A DNA stretch of 64,000 nt from Hyphomicrobiales bacterium (GCA_900470095.1 UBZM01000030.1:124001-188000); one strand, 5' to 3'. Counted from the first letter of the stretch, positions 25,171-34,790 are shown. Numbers and translations are program-made. Notes: a model not told the origin generated them from the sequence alone.

Positions 25171-27522
25171 ATGAATATGCACACGCCCTCAGCGGAGCTT
25201 TCGACGATGCAATTCGAGGTCGGCCAGCCCGTCCCGCGCAACGAGGATCCCGTCCTCGTGCGTGGCGAGGGGCGCTATACCGATGATGTCTCGCTGGAGG
25301 GGCAGCTCTACGCCGCCTTCGTCCGCAGCCCGCACGCGCATGGCGTCATCCGCGGCATCGATGTCTCGCAGGCCGAAGCGATGAAGGGCGTCGTCGCGAT
25401 CTATCGGGGTGAGGATCTCGCGGGCCAAGGCTACGGCTTGCTGAAATGCGTTGTCGAGCATCCCAATCGGGACGGCAGCCCGATCAGGAAGCCAGCCCGC
25501 AACGCCTTGGCGACCGACAAGGTCCGCTTCGTCGGCGACCCCATCGCGATGGTCGTGGCCCGCACCGCCGTTCAGGCGCGCGATGCCGCCGAGGCCGTGC
25601 TGCTCGATATCGAGATCCTGCCCGCGGTCACGGCCGGCGAGGATGCGCTCAAGCCGGACGCCCCGCAGCTCTATGACGACGTACCCGGCAATGTGGTGCT
25701 CGACTATCATTTCGGCGATGCCGACAAGGTCGCCGCGGCCTTTGCCAGCGCCGCCCATGTCACGAAGCTGCGCATCGTCAACAGCCGCATCGTCGTGAAC
25801 CCGATCGAGCCGCGTGCGGCGGTCGGAACGTTTGACCGCAAGACCAAGCGCTACACACTGCACGCCCCGAGCCAGGGCGCGTTCGGGATGCGCAACAACC
25901 TGGCCGCGGCGATGGGCGTGCCGGCGGAGCGGATGCGGCTGATCACCGGCCATGTCGGCGGCTCCTTCGGGATGAAATCCTCGGTCTTCCCCGAATATGT
26001 CGTGCTGCTGCATGCGGCCCGCCTCCTGAAGAAGCCGGTCAAATGGACCGATCAGAGGTCCGAGAGCTTCGTCTCGGACTATCATGGCCGCGACATGGTT
26101 TTCGAGGCCGAGCTGGCGCTCGATGCGCGCGGCCGGTTCCTGGCGACGCGCTTCAGCGGCATCGGCAATATGGGTGGCTATCTCTCGCCTGTCGGGCCGA
26201 TGATGGCGACGACGAATATCGGCAAGAACAGCATCGGCATGTACCGCACGCCGCTCGTCGAGGTGCAGACCAAATGCGTCGTCACCAACACGGCGCCGAT
26301 CGGCGCCTATCGCGGCGCCGGGCGGCCTGAAGGCAATTATTTCATGGAGCGGCTGATCGATGCTGCCGCCGTGGAAATGGGGATCGACAAGGCCGTCCTG
26401 CGGCGGCGCAATCTTGTCACACCGCAGCAACTCCCCTGGGCGACGCCGGTCGGGACGCTCTATGACAGCGGCGATTTCCCCGCCCTGCTCGCTGAGGCGC
26501 TCAAGGCGGCCGACTGGAAGGGCTACAGGGCGCGGCAGCGCCAGAGCCGGAAGGCGGGCAAGCTCCGCGGCCGCGGCATCGGCTGTTACCTCGAAGTCAC
26601 CGCGCCTCCGACCAATGAAATGGGCGGCCTGCATTTCGAGGCGGACGGCACCGTGACCATCGTCACCGGCACGCTCGATTACGGACAGGGCCACTGGACG
26701 CCCTTCGCCCAGGTGCTGACGAGCAAGCTCGGCGTGCCCTTCGACAAGATCCGCCTCGTGCAGGGCGACAGCGATCGGCTGATCGCGGGCGGCGGCACCG
26801 GCGGCTCCAAGTCGATCATGGCGAGCGGCTCGGCCATCATGGAGGCGGGCGATCGCGTCATCGAGAAGGGCAAGCTCCTGGCCGCCCATTTTCTGGAAGC
26901 CGGCGTCGCCGATATCGAATTCGCACGCGGCCAGTTCACGATCGCCGGGACCGACCGCGCGATCGGCGTCATGGAGCTCGCGGAACGGGTGCGGACAACA
27001 GCCGGCCTGCCCAAGGATCTGCCCCAGAGCCTGGATGTCGACCATGTCTTCAAGGCGGCGCCATCGGCCTATCCCAATGGCTGTCACGTCGCCGAGGTCG
27101 AGATCGATCCTGAGACCGGAGAGGTCGCGGTGGTCAGCTATGTCATGGTCAATGATTTCGGCACGATCGTGAACCCGTTGATCGTGGCCGGGCAGCTGCA
27201 TGGCGGCGTCGCGCAGGGCATCGGCCAGGCGCTCTACGAGATGACGGCCTATGACGAGGCCGGCCAGCTCATGACAGGGTCCTATATGGACTACGCGATG
27301 CCGCGCGCAGCCGACCTGCCCTTCTTCTCATTTGCCAGCCAGGGCAGCCCGACCGCGACCAATCCCGTCGGCGCGAAGGGCTGCGGCGAGGCCGGATGCG
27401 CGGGCTCGCTGCCCTCGGTGATGAACGCGCTCGTCGATGCGCTCTCGCCCTATGGCGTGCGGCATGTCGACATGCCGGCAACCCCACAGGCGATCTGGCG
27501 GATGATTCACCAGGGGAAGTGA
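25171..27522 (+). CDS. Molybdopterin-binding large subunit, xanthine dehydrogenase/CO dehydrogenase family
   Basis: 783 residues, the usual length of CoxL/QorL-type large subunits. The N-terminal a/b hammerhead domain starts GQPVPRNEDPVLVRGEGRYTDD. Molybdopterin-cytosine-dinucleotide binding segments are present (GGSFGMKS, AYRGAGRPEGNYFMERLID, GQGHWTPFAQVL, GGSKSIMASG), and the catalytic Glu lies in GAKGCGEAGCAGSLPSVMNAL. AYRGAGR rather than AYRCSFR excludes a true form-I CO dehydrogenase. It should hydroxylate an N-heterocycle or aldehyde. The FAD and 2Fe-2S subunits normally encoded beside it are absent here. It is convergent with the AraC gene, only 4 bp apart. Confidence 0.9.
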   Translation: MNMHTPSAELSTMQFEVGQPVPRNEDPVLVRGEGRYTDDVSLEGQLYAAFVRSPHAHGVIRGIDVSQAEAMKGVVAIYRGEDLAGQGYGLLKCVVEHPNRDGSPIRKPARNALATDKVRFVGDPIAMVVARTAVQARDAAEAVLLDIEILPAVTAGEDALKPDAPQLYDDVPGNVVLDYHFGDADKVAAAFASAAHVTKLRIVNSRIVVNPIEPRAAVGTFDRKTKRYTLHAPSQGAFGMRNNLAAAMGVPAERMRLITGHVGGSFGMKSSVFPEYVVLLHAARLLKKPVKWTDQRSESFVSDYHGRDMVFEAELALDARGRFLATRFSGIGNMGGYLSPVGPMMATTNIGKNSIGMYRTPLVEVQTKCVVTNTAPIGAYRGAGRPEGNYFMERLIDAAAVEMGIDKAVLRRRNLVTPQQLPWATPVGTLYDSGDFPALLAEALKAADWKGYRARQRQSRKAGKLRGRGIGCYLEVTAPPTNEMGGLHFEADGTVTIVTGTLDYGQGHWTPFAQVLTSKLGVPFDKIRLVQGDSDRLIAGGGTGGSKSIMASGSAIMEAGDRVIEKGKLLAAHFLEAGVADIEFARGQFTIAGTDRAIGVMELAERVRTTAGLPKDLPQSLDVDHVFKAAPSAYPNGCHVAEVEIDPETGEVAVVSYVMVNDFGTIVNPLIVAGQLHGGVAQGIGQALYEMTAYDEAGQLMTGSYMDYAMPRAADLPFFSFASQGSPTATNPVGAKGCGEAGCAGSLPSVMNALVDALSPYGVRHVDMPATPQAIWRMIHQGK

Positions 27523-27526
27523 GAGA

Positions 27527-28597
27527 TTATTTCGGCAGGAGGCCCGCCCCGAGCTGCTGCGCATATTTATCGAAATGAACCTGCACATGCTGGAGGCGCT
27601 GATCGGCGAAGGGGCGTGCGGCTGCTGCGTCACGGGCTTCACCCGGGGCCATTCCGAAGCGCGCGCGGAAGGCACGGTGAAACTGGGCGCTGTTGGAGAA
27701 GCCCTGTTCATGGGCGATCTGCGCGATTGAGCGTGATGGCCCGGCGGGGCTGGCCAGCTCGCGGAACGAGGCGTCGAGCCGCTTCTCGCGGATGATCGTG
27801 GCGACACCGCCATCGCCGGAAAACATCCGGTAGAGATGTGCGCGCGAAACCCGGAAGCGGGAGGTCAGCACGGCCGGGCTGAGGCCGGGATCCGAGAGAT
27901 TGGCCTCGATGAACGCCAGAATGCGCTGACGCAGGACGTTTCCGAGCGCCGGGTCCTGAAGAGCTATCCCCGGCGCGTGACGCGCGAGGCCCGCGGCGAT
28001 GAGGAAGATCGCCGATTCCTCGATCGCGCGCAGGTCGTCGTCGCTCATCGCGGGCGAGACATGGGACAGGCTGACGATGAAGTCGCTCAGGAGGCGCGTG
28101 ATCGGATCTCCGGTCCTGAGCACCAGGCCATGCAGGTTGCGGCCGCCCGCCACCCGGTCGACCCGCTCCCGCGGCAGGACGAGAGACAGCGTGGAGCCGG
28201 TCCGGACTCTGCTCCTGAAGGTCCGGGCGAGGTCGAAGACGCAGATATCGCCGGGGCCGACCGATATCGCCTCCCCGTCGCAATCGGCCTCGAGCGTGCC
28301 GGCGACGAAGAGCTGGACGAAGTACTGATCCAGTCCGCCTTGCAGGAGGCTGCGCCGGTCCCGGCTGTATTGCTGCTGGTTGAAGCTGGTCGGACCGATC
28401 AGCAGTGCGCCCAGCGCCCGCGAGCGGATCGAGCCCTCAAGCACAGCTCCGCGATCGTCTGGATGCGCCGTCGTCTCGAAGAACGGGCGGGAGATCTCGC
28501 GCCAGAGATCGCTGCGCAGGTCAGGCTCGACCATGTCGGTCGACAGGACGAGCTCTTCCGCCGCCACCGGAGCAGTCGCCCCCCGGGCCTGCCGCAT
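27527..28597 (-). CDS. AraC-family transcriptional regulator (AraC-binding-like N-domain)
   Basis: 356 residues. The N-terminal half is an AraC-binding-like ligand domain (residues ~20-210, with GGLDQYFVQLFVAGTLEADCDG and SVGPGDICVFDLARTF). The C-terminal half carries two helix-turn-helix units (SPAVLTSRFRVSRAHLYRMF and SIAQIAHEQGFSNSAQFHRAFRARFGMAPGEAR). This arrangement is that of the FeaR/NitR-like activators. Direct repeats upstream of its own gene recur once before the molybdopterin enzyme gene, so it probably controls that gene as well as itself. Confidence 0.88.
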   Translation of the reverse strand: MRQARGATAPVAAEELVLSTDMVEPDLRSDLWREISRPFFETTAHPDDRGAVLEGSIRSRALGALLIGPTSFNQQQYSRDRRSLLQGGLDQYFVQLFVAGTLEADCDGEAISVGPGDICVFDLARTFRSRVRTGSTLSLVLPRERVDRVAGGRNLHGLVLRTGDPITRLLSDFIVSLSHVSPAMSDDDLRAIEESAIFLIAAGLARHAPGIALQDPALGNVLRQRILAFIEANLSDPGLSPAVLTSRFRVSRAHLYRMFSGDGGVATIIREKRLDASFRELASPAGPSRSIAQIAHEQGFSNSAQFHRAFRARFGMAPGEARDAAAARPFADQRLQHVQVHFDKYAQQLGAGLLPK

Positions 28598-28620
28598 CGC
28601 TCGCTCTCCCCCGCCAAGAT

Positions 28621-28650
28621 CGGAACCTGCCCCGCACGTTCGGAACCTGC
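28621..28650. promoter_or_regulatory. Tandem CGGAACCTGC repeats, predicted AraC-type operator
   Basis: CGGAACCTGC at 28621-28630 and again at 28641-28650. The repeats are in direct orientation with 20-bp spacing, about two helical turns, which is the geometry for the two HTH units of an AraC-family dimer. They begin 24 bp upstream of the regulator ATG. Confidence 0.6.
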
Positions 28651-28944
28651 GCGATCACTCCTAGGGTGATTTGCCTGGTGGAACCAATGCCGCCGACGCA
28701 GGGGCATATGCCGCGGCGGGACGAGACGATGGCCGGACGATTGAGACGCAGCGTCATCACAAATGAGACGCAGCGCTACAGGCGGGGGCTCGCGAATATG
28801 CGATCCTCCCGGCGCGGCGGCACTGCTGGGGGGCATGTTGCGCAGCTATTTCGGCTGCGCGCGCCGCCCTTGGCACTTTTCGGCATGGCCTTCTCATATC
28901 GCAGCACGCTCCGGGGGATGAGGCCTCCGGTTCTGGAGTGGCCT
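28651..28944. other. Intergenic region between AraC operator and autotransporter
   Basis: About 290 bp with no convincing gene. It must hold the autotransporter promoter. The longer open frame running through it into the autotransporter has no signal-sequence character and no clear ribosome-binding site until GGAG before 28945. Confidence 0.5.
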
Positions 28945-31680
28945 ATGCCCATCGATTCGACCCGTCTTTCGACACGACGCCCGTCTTCATCCAGGTCTCG
29001 CAGGCTCAGCACAGGCGTCTCGGCGCTGTCGCTCGCGATCGCCTGTCTGGCGTCGGCGCAGGTGCAGGCCCAGAGCTACAGCTATGCCGATGGAGAGGTG
29101 CGCGGCACCGGCGTCACGGCGCCCGCGACATTGACCGTGGGTGCGGGAGCAAGCGCAACGCAGGCGGGCGCCATCACCGGGGGCGGCGGCGTCGTCAAGG
29201 CGGGCGACGGCACGCTGACCCTGACGGGCGCGAGCAGCTATGCGAGCACGACAATTTCCGCAGGCACGCTGCACATCCGTGACGGCGGCACGGTGACAAA
29301 CAGCGGCGTACTGTCCCTGACCGGCGCCATTGCCGGTCTGACCATCAGCGGGACGGGATCGAGGCTCATAACGGCGAATACCCTCGGCGTCGTTGGTTCG
29401 GCGGCCGGCGTCACGATGACGGTTAAAAAGGGTGGCATATTCCAGAACACCACCGGAAACATCGGCGTCGCGAACGTGGCGGGCACACAGGCGACGGTGA
29501 ACATCATCGGCGCGGGGTCGGAGTTCAGAACCCAATCCGCCATCAGCTCGCTCCATGGCAACGCCACCTACAATATCCTCGACGGCGGCGCGATCATCCA
29601 TGGCGGGCAGATTGCCATGGGCGCCGGCATTTCCGGCCCCGGCTCGGGAAGCGCCACGATCCTGATCTCCGGCGCCGGGTCACGCTGGCAAAGCACAGTC
29701 GGTTATTTCGGGGATGTCTCGCTCACGATCCTCGATGGCGGCGTGATGCAGAACGGCAACATGTCGATCGGCCATCTCAGCGGAAAGACCGCCAATATCC
29801 TGATCTCGGGCGCCGGTTCGGAGCATCGCGTCAACGCGCTGACCTTCGGCACCAACGGAACCGGCATCATCACCGTTGCCGAGGGCGGCACCTTTGGCTT
29901 TGTCGCAGTCGCGCCTTCACGCGTCCTGACCATCAACAAGGGTGGGACGATCAATATCGGCGGTGCGGTCGGCGGACCGGCTGTGGCCGCCGGCACGCTC
30001 GATGTCGCCTCCATCGCCTTCGCCGGCGGCACGGGCGCTCTGAACTTCAACCACAACAACAGCAACTACGTCTTCGAGCTGCCATTCACCGGCAATGGCA
30101 CCATCAACCAGAGCGGCCCGGGCACGACGCGCCTGAATGGCGACAACTCGACCTTCAGCGGCGTGACGACGGTCCAGGCCGGCGCGCTCTCGGTGAATGG
30201 TGTCCTCGGCGGCACGCTCGCGGTGCAGGGCGGCCGGCTGCAGGGCATCGGCACGGTCGGCTCCACGACCAACGCGGCCGGTGGGACCATCGCGCCGGGC
30301 AACTCGATCGGCACGCTGACGATCAACGGCAACTATGTCGGCAATGGCGGCCGGCTCGAGATCGAGACGGTGCTCGGCGGCGATGCCTCGCCCGCCGACA
30401 GGCTGGTCATCACCGGCAGCAGCGCGGGCACGACGCGGGTCACCGTGCTGAACCAGGGCGGCAGCGGCGCCCCGACCGTCGAGGGCATCAGAATCGTCGA
30501 TGTCGGCGGCGCCTCGAATGGCAGCTTCACCCTGGCCAATGGCGACTATGCCTTCCAGGGGCAACCGGCCCTGATCGCCGGCGCCTATGCCTATACGCTG
30601 CAGCAGAACGGCGTCAGCACGCCGAATGACGGCGACTGGTATCTGCGCTCGGCCTATGTCCCGCCGGCAGCCGCGGCGGCGCCAGTTGGCAGCCCGGCGC
30701 GCACCGTGCCGATCCTGCAGCCCGGCGTGCCGGTCTACGAGTCCTATGGCCAGGTGCTGCAAAGCCTGAACAGCCTGCCGACGCTGCGCCAGCGCGTCGG
30801 CGACCGCATGCACAGCGACGGTACAGCCCCGGCAGGCACGCCCGAGAGCCAGGCGATCTGGGCCCGGATCGAGGGCGCCCATAGCCGGATCACGCCCAGG
30901 CTCTCGACCAGCGGCACCTCCTACGAGATCGACAGCTGGCGGCTCCAGGCCGGGCTCGAGGGACAGCTTCTGGCCAACGGCGCCGGCACGCTGGTCGGCG
31001 GCCTGACCGCGCATCACGGCGGGGCCACGGCCGATATCGCCTCGGTCTTCGGCCGCGGCAAGATCGCGACCAGCGGCACCGGCTTTGGCGGCACGCTGAC
31101 CTGGTATGGCCAGAGCGGGCTCTATGCCGACGCCCAGGCCCAGGCGAGCTGGTTCGACAGCGACCTCAGCTCGACGACGCTCGGGCGCCGGCTCGCCGAC
31201 GGCACCGGCGGGTTCGGCTATGCCTTCGGCCTGGAGCTCGGCCAGCGGATCGCGCTGAACGGCGCCTGGTCGCTGATCCCGCAGGCCCAGCTGACCTATT
31301 CCAGGGTCACTGCCGACAGTTTCACCGACCCGTTCGGCGCCCGCGTCTCGCTGGGTGACGGCGACAGCCTGAAGGGCCGTCTCGGGCTCGCCGCGGACTA
31401 CCGCAACAGCTGGCGCGACAGCGCCGGCCAGCTCGTCAGCACCACGCTCTACGGCATCGCCAATCTCTCCTACGAATTCCTCGACGGCACCACGGCCAGC
31501 GTCTCCGGCGCGCGCTTCAGCAGCGCCGAGGAGCGGCTCTGGGGCGGGCTCGGCCTCGGCGCCAAATACGATTGGGGCCGCTACTCGCTCTATGGCGAGG
31601 CCTCGGTCAGGACGAGCCTCGCCCAGTTCGCCGACAGCCACGAGCTCAGCGGACGCGCCGGCTTCCGCATGAGCTGGTGA
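28945..31680 (+). CDS. Type V autotransporter with PATR-like passenger
   Basis: 911 residues. An extended signal peptide (Arg/Ser-rich then LSLAIACLASAQVQAQS) leads to a passenger of repeating beta-helix motifs. It contains autotransporter-associated repeats such as GGVVKAGDGTLTLTGASSYAS...ISAGTL and GTINQSGPGTTRLNGDNSTFSGVTTVQAGALSVNG. A linker with Ala/Pro (PPAAAAAPVGSP) and a helix precede the C-terminal beta-barrel (about residues 638-911) ending in a terminal Trp (RMSW), as barrels require for outer-membrane assembly. ATG 28945 is chosen for the GGAG upstream. The passenger is probably surface-displayed, perhaps an adhesin; no protease or lipase motif is visible. Confidence 0.88.
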   Translation: MPIDSTRLSTRRPSSSRSRRLSTGVSALSLAIACLASAQVQAQSYSYADGEVRGTGVTAPATLTVGAGASATQAGAITGGGGVVKAGDGTLTLTGASSYASTTISAGTLHIRDGGTVTNSGVLSLTGAIAGLTISGTGSRLITANTLGVVGSAAGVTMTVKKGGIFQNTTGNIGVANVAGTQATVNIIGAGSEFRTQSAISSLHGNATYNILDGGAIIHGGQIAMGAGISGPGSGSATILISGAGSRWQSTVGYFGDVSLTILDGGVMQNGNMSIGHLSGKTANILISGAGSEHRVNALTFGTNGTGIITVAEGGTFGFVAVAPSRVLTINKGGTINIGGAVGGPAVAAGTLDVASIAFAGGTGALNFNHNNSNYVFELPFTGNGTINQSGPGTTRLNGDNSTFSGVTTVQAGALSVNGVLGGTLAVQGGRLQGIGTVGSTTNAAGGTIAPGNSIGTLTINGNYVGNGGRLEIETVLGGDASPADRLVITGSSAGTTRVTVLNQGGSGAPTVEGIRIVDVGGASNGSFTLANGDYAFQGQPALIAGAYAYTLQQNGVSTPNDGDWYLRSAYVPPAAAAAPVGSPARTVPILQPGVPVYESYGQVLQSLNSLPTLRQRVGDRMHSDGTAPAGTPESQAIWARIEGAHSRITPRLSTSGTSYEIDSWRLQAGLEGQLLANGAGTLVGGLTAHHGGATADIASVFGRGKIATSGTGFGGTLTWYGQSGLYADAQAQASWFDSDLSSTTLGRRLADGTGGFGYAFGLELGQRIALNGAWSLIPQAQLTYSRVTADSFTDPFGARVSLGDGDSLKGRLGLAADYRNSWRDSAGQLVSTTLYGIANLSYEFLDGTTASVSGARFSSAEERLWGGLGLGAKYDWGRYSLYGEASVRTSLAQFADSHELSGRAGFRMSW

Positions 31681-31718
31681 GCCCTCTCCTGAACCCAACG
31701 AACCCGAGAGGAGGACCC

Positions 31719-32864
31719 ATGCGTCTTCGAGCATCGTCCCCATGGCGCCACGTCAAGCGCGCCGCTGTCGCCTCGCTGGTCGCTGCGATGCTGGCGACAC
31801 CCCAATCCGTGCTCGCCTGCACGAGTTTCCTGATCCGGACGACCGATGACGGCGCCGTCTATGGCCGCACCATGGAGTTCGCCTTCCAGCTCGAGTCGCG
31901 CGCGATGGTGATCCCGCGCAACTACAAGCTGGCCTCGACCGGCCCGGGTGGAAAACCGGCCATCAGCTGGACCGGCAAATATGCGGCCGTCGGGCTCAAT
32001 GCGCTCGGCGTCTCCGCCCTGGTCGACGGCATGAACGAGAAAGGCCTTTCCGGCGGCATTCTCTATTTCCCGGATTATGCCGGCTACGCCGACCCGGCGA
32101 AGACCGACCCGGCCAAATCCCTCGCGCCATGGGACCTGCTCACCTGGGCTCTGACCAATTTCGCGAGGGTCGCAGAGGTCAAGGCGGCGATCGGCGACGT
32201 CGCCGTCATCCATGTCGTGCAGGAGGCGATGAAGATCGCGCCGCCAGTGCATTACACCTTGCACGATGCCTCCGGGGCCTCGCTGGTGATCGAGCCGGTC
32301 GATGGAAAGCTCAAGGTCTATGACAACCCGCTCGGCGTGATGACCAACTCGCCATCCTTCGACTGGCACCTCACCAATCTGCGGAATTATGTGAAGCTGT
32401 CGCCCGTCAACGCGCCGCCGCTGAAGGTCGGCGAGCAGTCCTTCGCGCCGCTCGGCCAGGGCTCGGGCATGCTCGGCATTCCCGGAGATCCGACGCCGCC
32501 ATCGCGTTTCCTGCGGGCGCTCGGCTATACGATGTCCGTCGAACGCAAGCCGAGCGGCCCGGAAAGCGTCCGGCTGGCAGAGCATATCGTCAATAATTTC
32601 GATATCCCGAAGGGCTGGATCAGGCTGCAAGACAAGGGCAAGGGAGACAAGGGCCAGGGAGACAAGCCCAAGGAGCCGCTGGAATACACGCAATGGTCGA
32701 CGGTGGCCGACCTCGTGAACCGGGTCTATTACGTCAAGACCTATGAGGATCCGGTCCTGCGCGGCATCGACCTGAAGAGCTTCGACCTCGACGCCAAGAC
32801 GATCGTCAGCGCGGCGCTGGTGCCGGCGATGACGCCTCCCGCCCTGCCCTTCGCCAAACCCTGA
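31719..32864 (+). CDS. Secreted Ntn-hydrolase, choloylglycine hydrolase/penicillin V acylase family
   Basis: 381 residues. Signal peptide MRLRASSPWRHVKRAAV...SVLA, with cleavage exposing Cys34 (CTSFLIRTTDDGAVYGRTMEF). Cys as N-terminal nucleophile and the following Arg are the family's catalytic hallmark, so it should hydrolyse a linear C-N amide such as a conjugated bile acid, penicillin V or N-acyl homoserine lactone. Later conserved blocks include NEKGLSGGILYFPDYA and the VMTNSPSFDWHLTNLRNY region. A Lys/Gly-rich insert (DKGKGDKGQGDKPKEP, about residues 304-319) is unusual. It follows the autotransporter by 38 bp behind a strong SD (GAGGAGG). Confidence 0.88.
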   Translation: MRLRASSPWRHVKRAAVASLVAAMLATPQSVLACTSFLIRTTDDGAVYGRTMEFAFQLESRAMVIPRNYKLASTGPGGKPAISWTGKYAAVGLNALGVSALVDGMNEKGLSGGILYFPDYAGYADPAKTDPAKSLAPWDLLTWALTNFARVAEVKAAIGDVAVIHVVQEAMKIAPPVHYTLHDASGASLVIEPVDGKLKVYDNPLGVMTNSPSFDWHLTNLRNYVKLSPVNAPPLKVGEQSFAPLGQGSGMLGIPGDPTPPSRFLRALGYTMSVERKPSGPESVRLAEHIVNNFDIPKGWIRLQDKGKGDKGQGDKPKEPLEYTQWSTVADLVNRVYYVKTYEDPVLRGIDLKSFDLDAKTIVSAALVPAMTPPALPFAKP

Positions 32865-32983
32865 TCAGGGCTGATCGCGTCCAGGCAGGCGCCGGCGGCC
32901 ATGGCCGTCCGGCCGCCTTGCCGGGGCATACAGCCTTCATCCGCATCTCATCGATATCGCCAGGGCCGGGGGGCCACAGCACC

Positions 32984-33823
32984 ATGACGTCAGCGACATC
33001 CGGCAAGCGGCATCGCTCCCGCCGGACCAGAGCCATGATCGGCGCGGCCGCCCTGCTTGTGGCGGCGGCGCCTGCTGCGGCAGCCGATCTCACCCCAGTC
33101 CGCACCGCGCAGGCAGGCGCCCCCCTTGCCCAGAGCGACTGGTCGGTCACCCTCAGCCCCTATCTCTGGGCGGCCTCGCTCAACGGGGATGCGGCCGTGC
33201 TCGGGATACACCGGCATGTCGACGTCCCGTTCCGCGACACGCTGAAGAATCTCGACCTCGGGCTGATGGGCAATCTCGAAATCCGCCGCGGCGCCTTCGG
33301 CGCCTATGTCAATGGCGAGTATGTCGATGTCTCCAGCGACGAGAAGATCGCCTCGTTCAGTATCGGCGCCGGCATGAAGTCCTATCTGGTCAGCGCCGGC
33401 GTCTTCTATCGCGTCTATCAGTCCGAGCTTGGCGGCAACACGGTGTTCGGCGCACCCCGCGTCTTTGCCCTTGAGCCGACGGCAGGCGCCCGCTGGACGC
33501 GCCTGACGGGCCGGATCCGGGTCGCCGGGCTGCATGTCTCCGACAGCGAGAGCTGGCTCGACCCGTTCGTAGGCGCGCGAGTGAATCTCGATCTGACCGA
33601 CCGCTGGAATCTCTTCATGGAAGGCGATGTCGGCGGCTTCGGCGCCGGCTCGCGGCTGAGCCTCAACGGCCAGGCGCTTCTCGGCTACCGCACCACGCTC
33701 GCGGGCTACAAGACGATGGTTCGCGCCGGCTATCGCGTCCTGCACCAGGACTACCGGGACGGCGGCTTCCAGTGGAAGGTCACCCAGCACGGGCCGATCA
33801 TTGGCGCGTCGATCGAGTTCTGA
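32984..33823 (+). CDS. Predicted outer-membrane beta-barrel protein
   Basis: 279 residues. A twin-Arg-like basic N-terminus precedes a hydrophobic signal segment (MIGAAALLVAAAPAAAA-DL). The mature chain alternates short amphipathic strands (WSVTLSPYLWAASLNGD, GLMGNLEIRRGAFGAYVNGEYVDVSS) and ends in a Phe-terminated strand (GPIIGASIEF), the signature of an outer-membrane barrel. The start is uncertain; 33035 would give a more ordinary signal peptide. Ligand unknown. Confidence 0.7.
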   Translation: MTSATSGKRHRSRRTRAMIGAAALLVAAAPAAAADLTPVRTAQAGAPLAQSDWSVTLSPYLWAASLNGDAAVLGIHRHVDVPFRDTLKNLDLGLMGNLEIRRGAFGAYVNGEYVDVSSDEKIASFSIGAGMKSYLVSAGVFYRVYQSELGGNTVFGAPRVFALEPTAGARWTRLTGRIRVAGLHVSDSESWLDPFVGARVNLDLTDRWNLFMEGDVGGFGAGSRLSLNGQALLGYRTTLAGYKTMVRAGYRVLHQDYRDGGFQWKVTQHGPIIGASIEF

Positions 33824-33848
33824 GGCCGCAAGGACCGCGCCAGGCGCG

Positions 33849-34694
33849 CTATCGCGAGCGGGCCTGGCATGCAGCGTTCGAGGCAGAAGCGGTCCGGAAG
33901 ATGTCGATGAACAGGCTGTGAAACTGGCGTGGGGCGACGACGAGGCTTCGGCAATGCAGCGGGTCGCCCTCGCCATCGATTTCGGTTGCGACGCAGCCGG
34001 CTTCGCGGGCGATGATCACGCCGGCAGCGAGATCCCAGAGATCGAGCTTGGCTCCCGAGGTCCAGAACCCGTCGAAGCGCCCTTCCGCGACATAGGCGAT
34101 CTCGAGGGCAGCGGAGCCCGGGCTCCTGATCCCTGAAACCTGCGGCATGATGGCCGCCATCTCACGGGCGGCTTTCTCCGTGTCGCCCTTGCCATGATAG
34201 GGGAAACAGGTGCCGACGACGGCATGGGCGAGCGAGCTGCGCTTCGAGCCCGTGAGGCGCTGGTCGCCGAGGAAGGCGCCCTCGCCTTTCGCGGCCCAGA
34301 ACATGTCGTGGCTGAGCGGATGATAGGTAACGCCCGCCGTCACCTCGTCTCCCTCCATCAGGGCGAGCGACACGGAAAACTGCGGGATGCCGTGCAGGAA
34401 ATTATTGGTGCCATCGAGGGGGTCGATGACGATCCTGCGACCGTCGCTGGCGCCTGGGGATGCGCCGCTCTCTTCGCCGAGCACCGCGATGTCGGGCAGC
34501 GTGTCCCCGAGATGCGCGATGATGAGCCGCTCGGATTCGATATCCGCGGCGGAGACGAAATCCGACGGCCCCTTCTCCAGGATCGGCAGGGCAGCGAGGC
34601 GGGCAAAATTCCCGGCCAGCGAAGCGCCGCCGATCCGGGCAGCCTCCTTCATGCACGCGACGATATGGCTCCTGGAACACGTGCGGTCATGCAT
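33849..34694 (-). CDS. Inositol monophosphatase family protein
   Basis: 281 residues. The metal-binding motifs are intact: GEESG (motif 1), IDPLDGTNNF (motif 2) and KLDLWDLAAGVIIAREAG (motif 3). Such Mg2+-dependent, Li+-sensitive phosphatases hydrolyse inositol phosphate, sugar phosphates or PAP. It lies 96 bp downstream of a second family member and an amino-acid ABC transporter on the same strand, so it is likely the last gene of that operon. No second role, such as NAD phosphatase, can be distinguished. Confidence 0.88.
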   Translation of the reverse strand: MHDRTCSRSHIVACMKEAARIGGASLAGNFARLAALPILEKGPSDFVSAADIESERLIIAHLGDTLPDIAVLGEESGASPGASDGRRIVIDPLDGTNNFLHGIPQFSVSLALMEGDEVTAGVTYHPLSHDMFWAAKGEGAFLGDQRLTGSKRSSLAHAVVGTCFPYHGKGDTEKAAREMAAIMPQVSGIRSPGSAALEIAYVAEGRFDGFWTSGAKLDLWDLAAGVIIAREAGCVATEIDGEGDPLHCRSLVVAPRQFHSLFIDIFRTASASNAACQARSR

Positions 34695-34790
34695 GGCGAA
34701 GTCTCGACTGAGGATTGTGAGTGCTGCGCCCGGCGCGGCTGCGTGAGGCCTGGCCGAACACCGGTTTGGAATGCGGCATCGCTGGCCGCG

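Noticed and set aside
25171-27522. True carbon monoxide dehydrogenase (CoxL)
   Set aside because: The AYRCSFR active-site motif is absent; AYRGAGR and the lack of CoxM/CoxS point to another hydroxylase.
29917-31743. A 608-residue open frame on the minus strand opposite the autotransporter
   Set aside because: Antisense to the conserved beta-barrel; Ala/Gly/Arg-rich composition is a codon-usage artefact.
32894-32917. GC hairpin after the Ntn-hydrolase as a terminator
   Set aside because: The 7-bp stem has no U-tract and such hairpins are expected by chance at this GC content.
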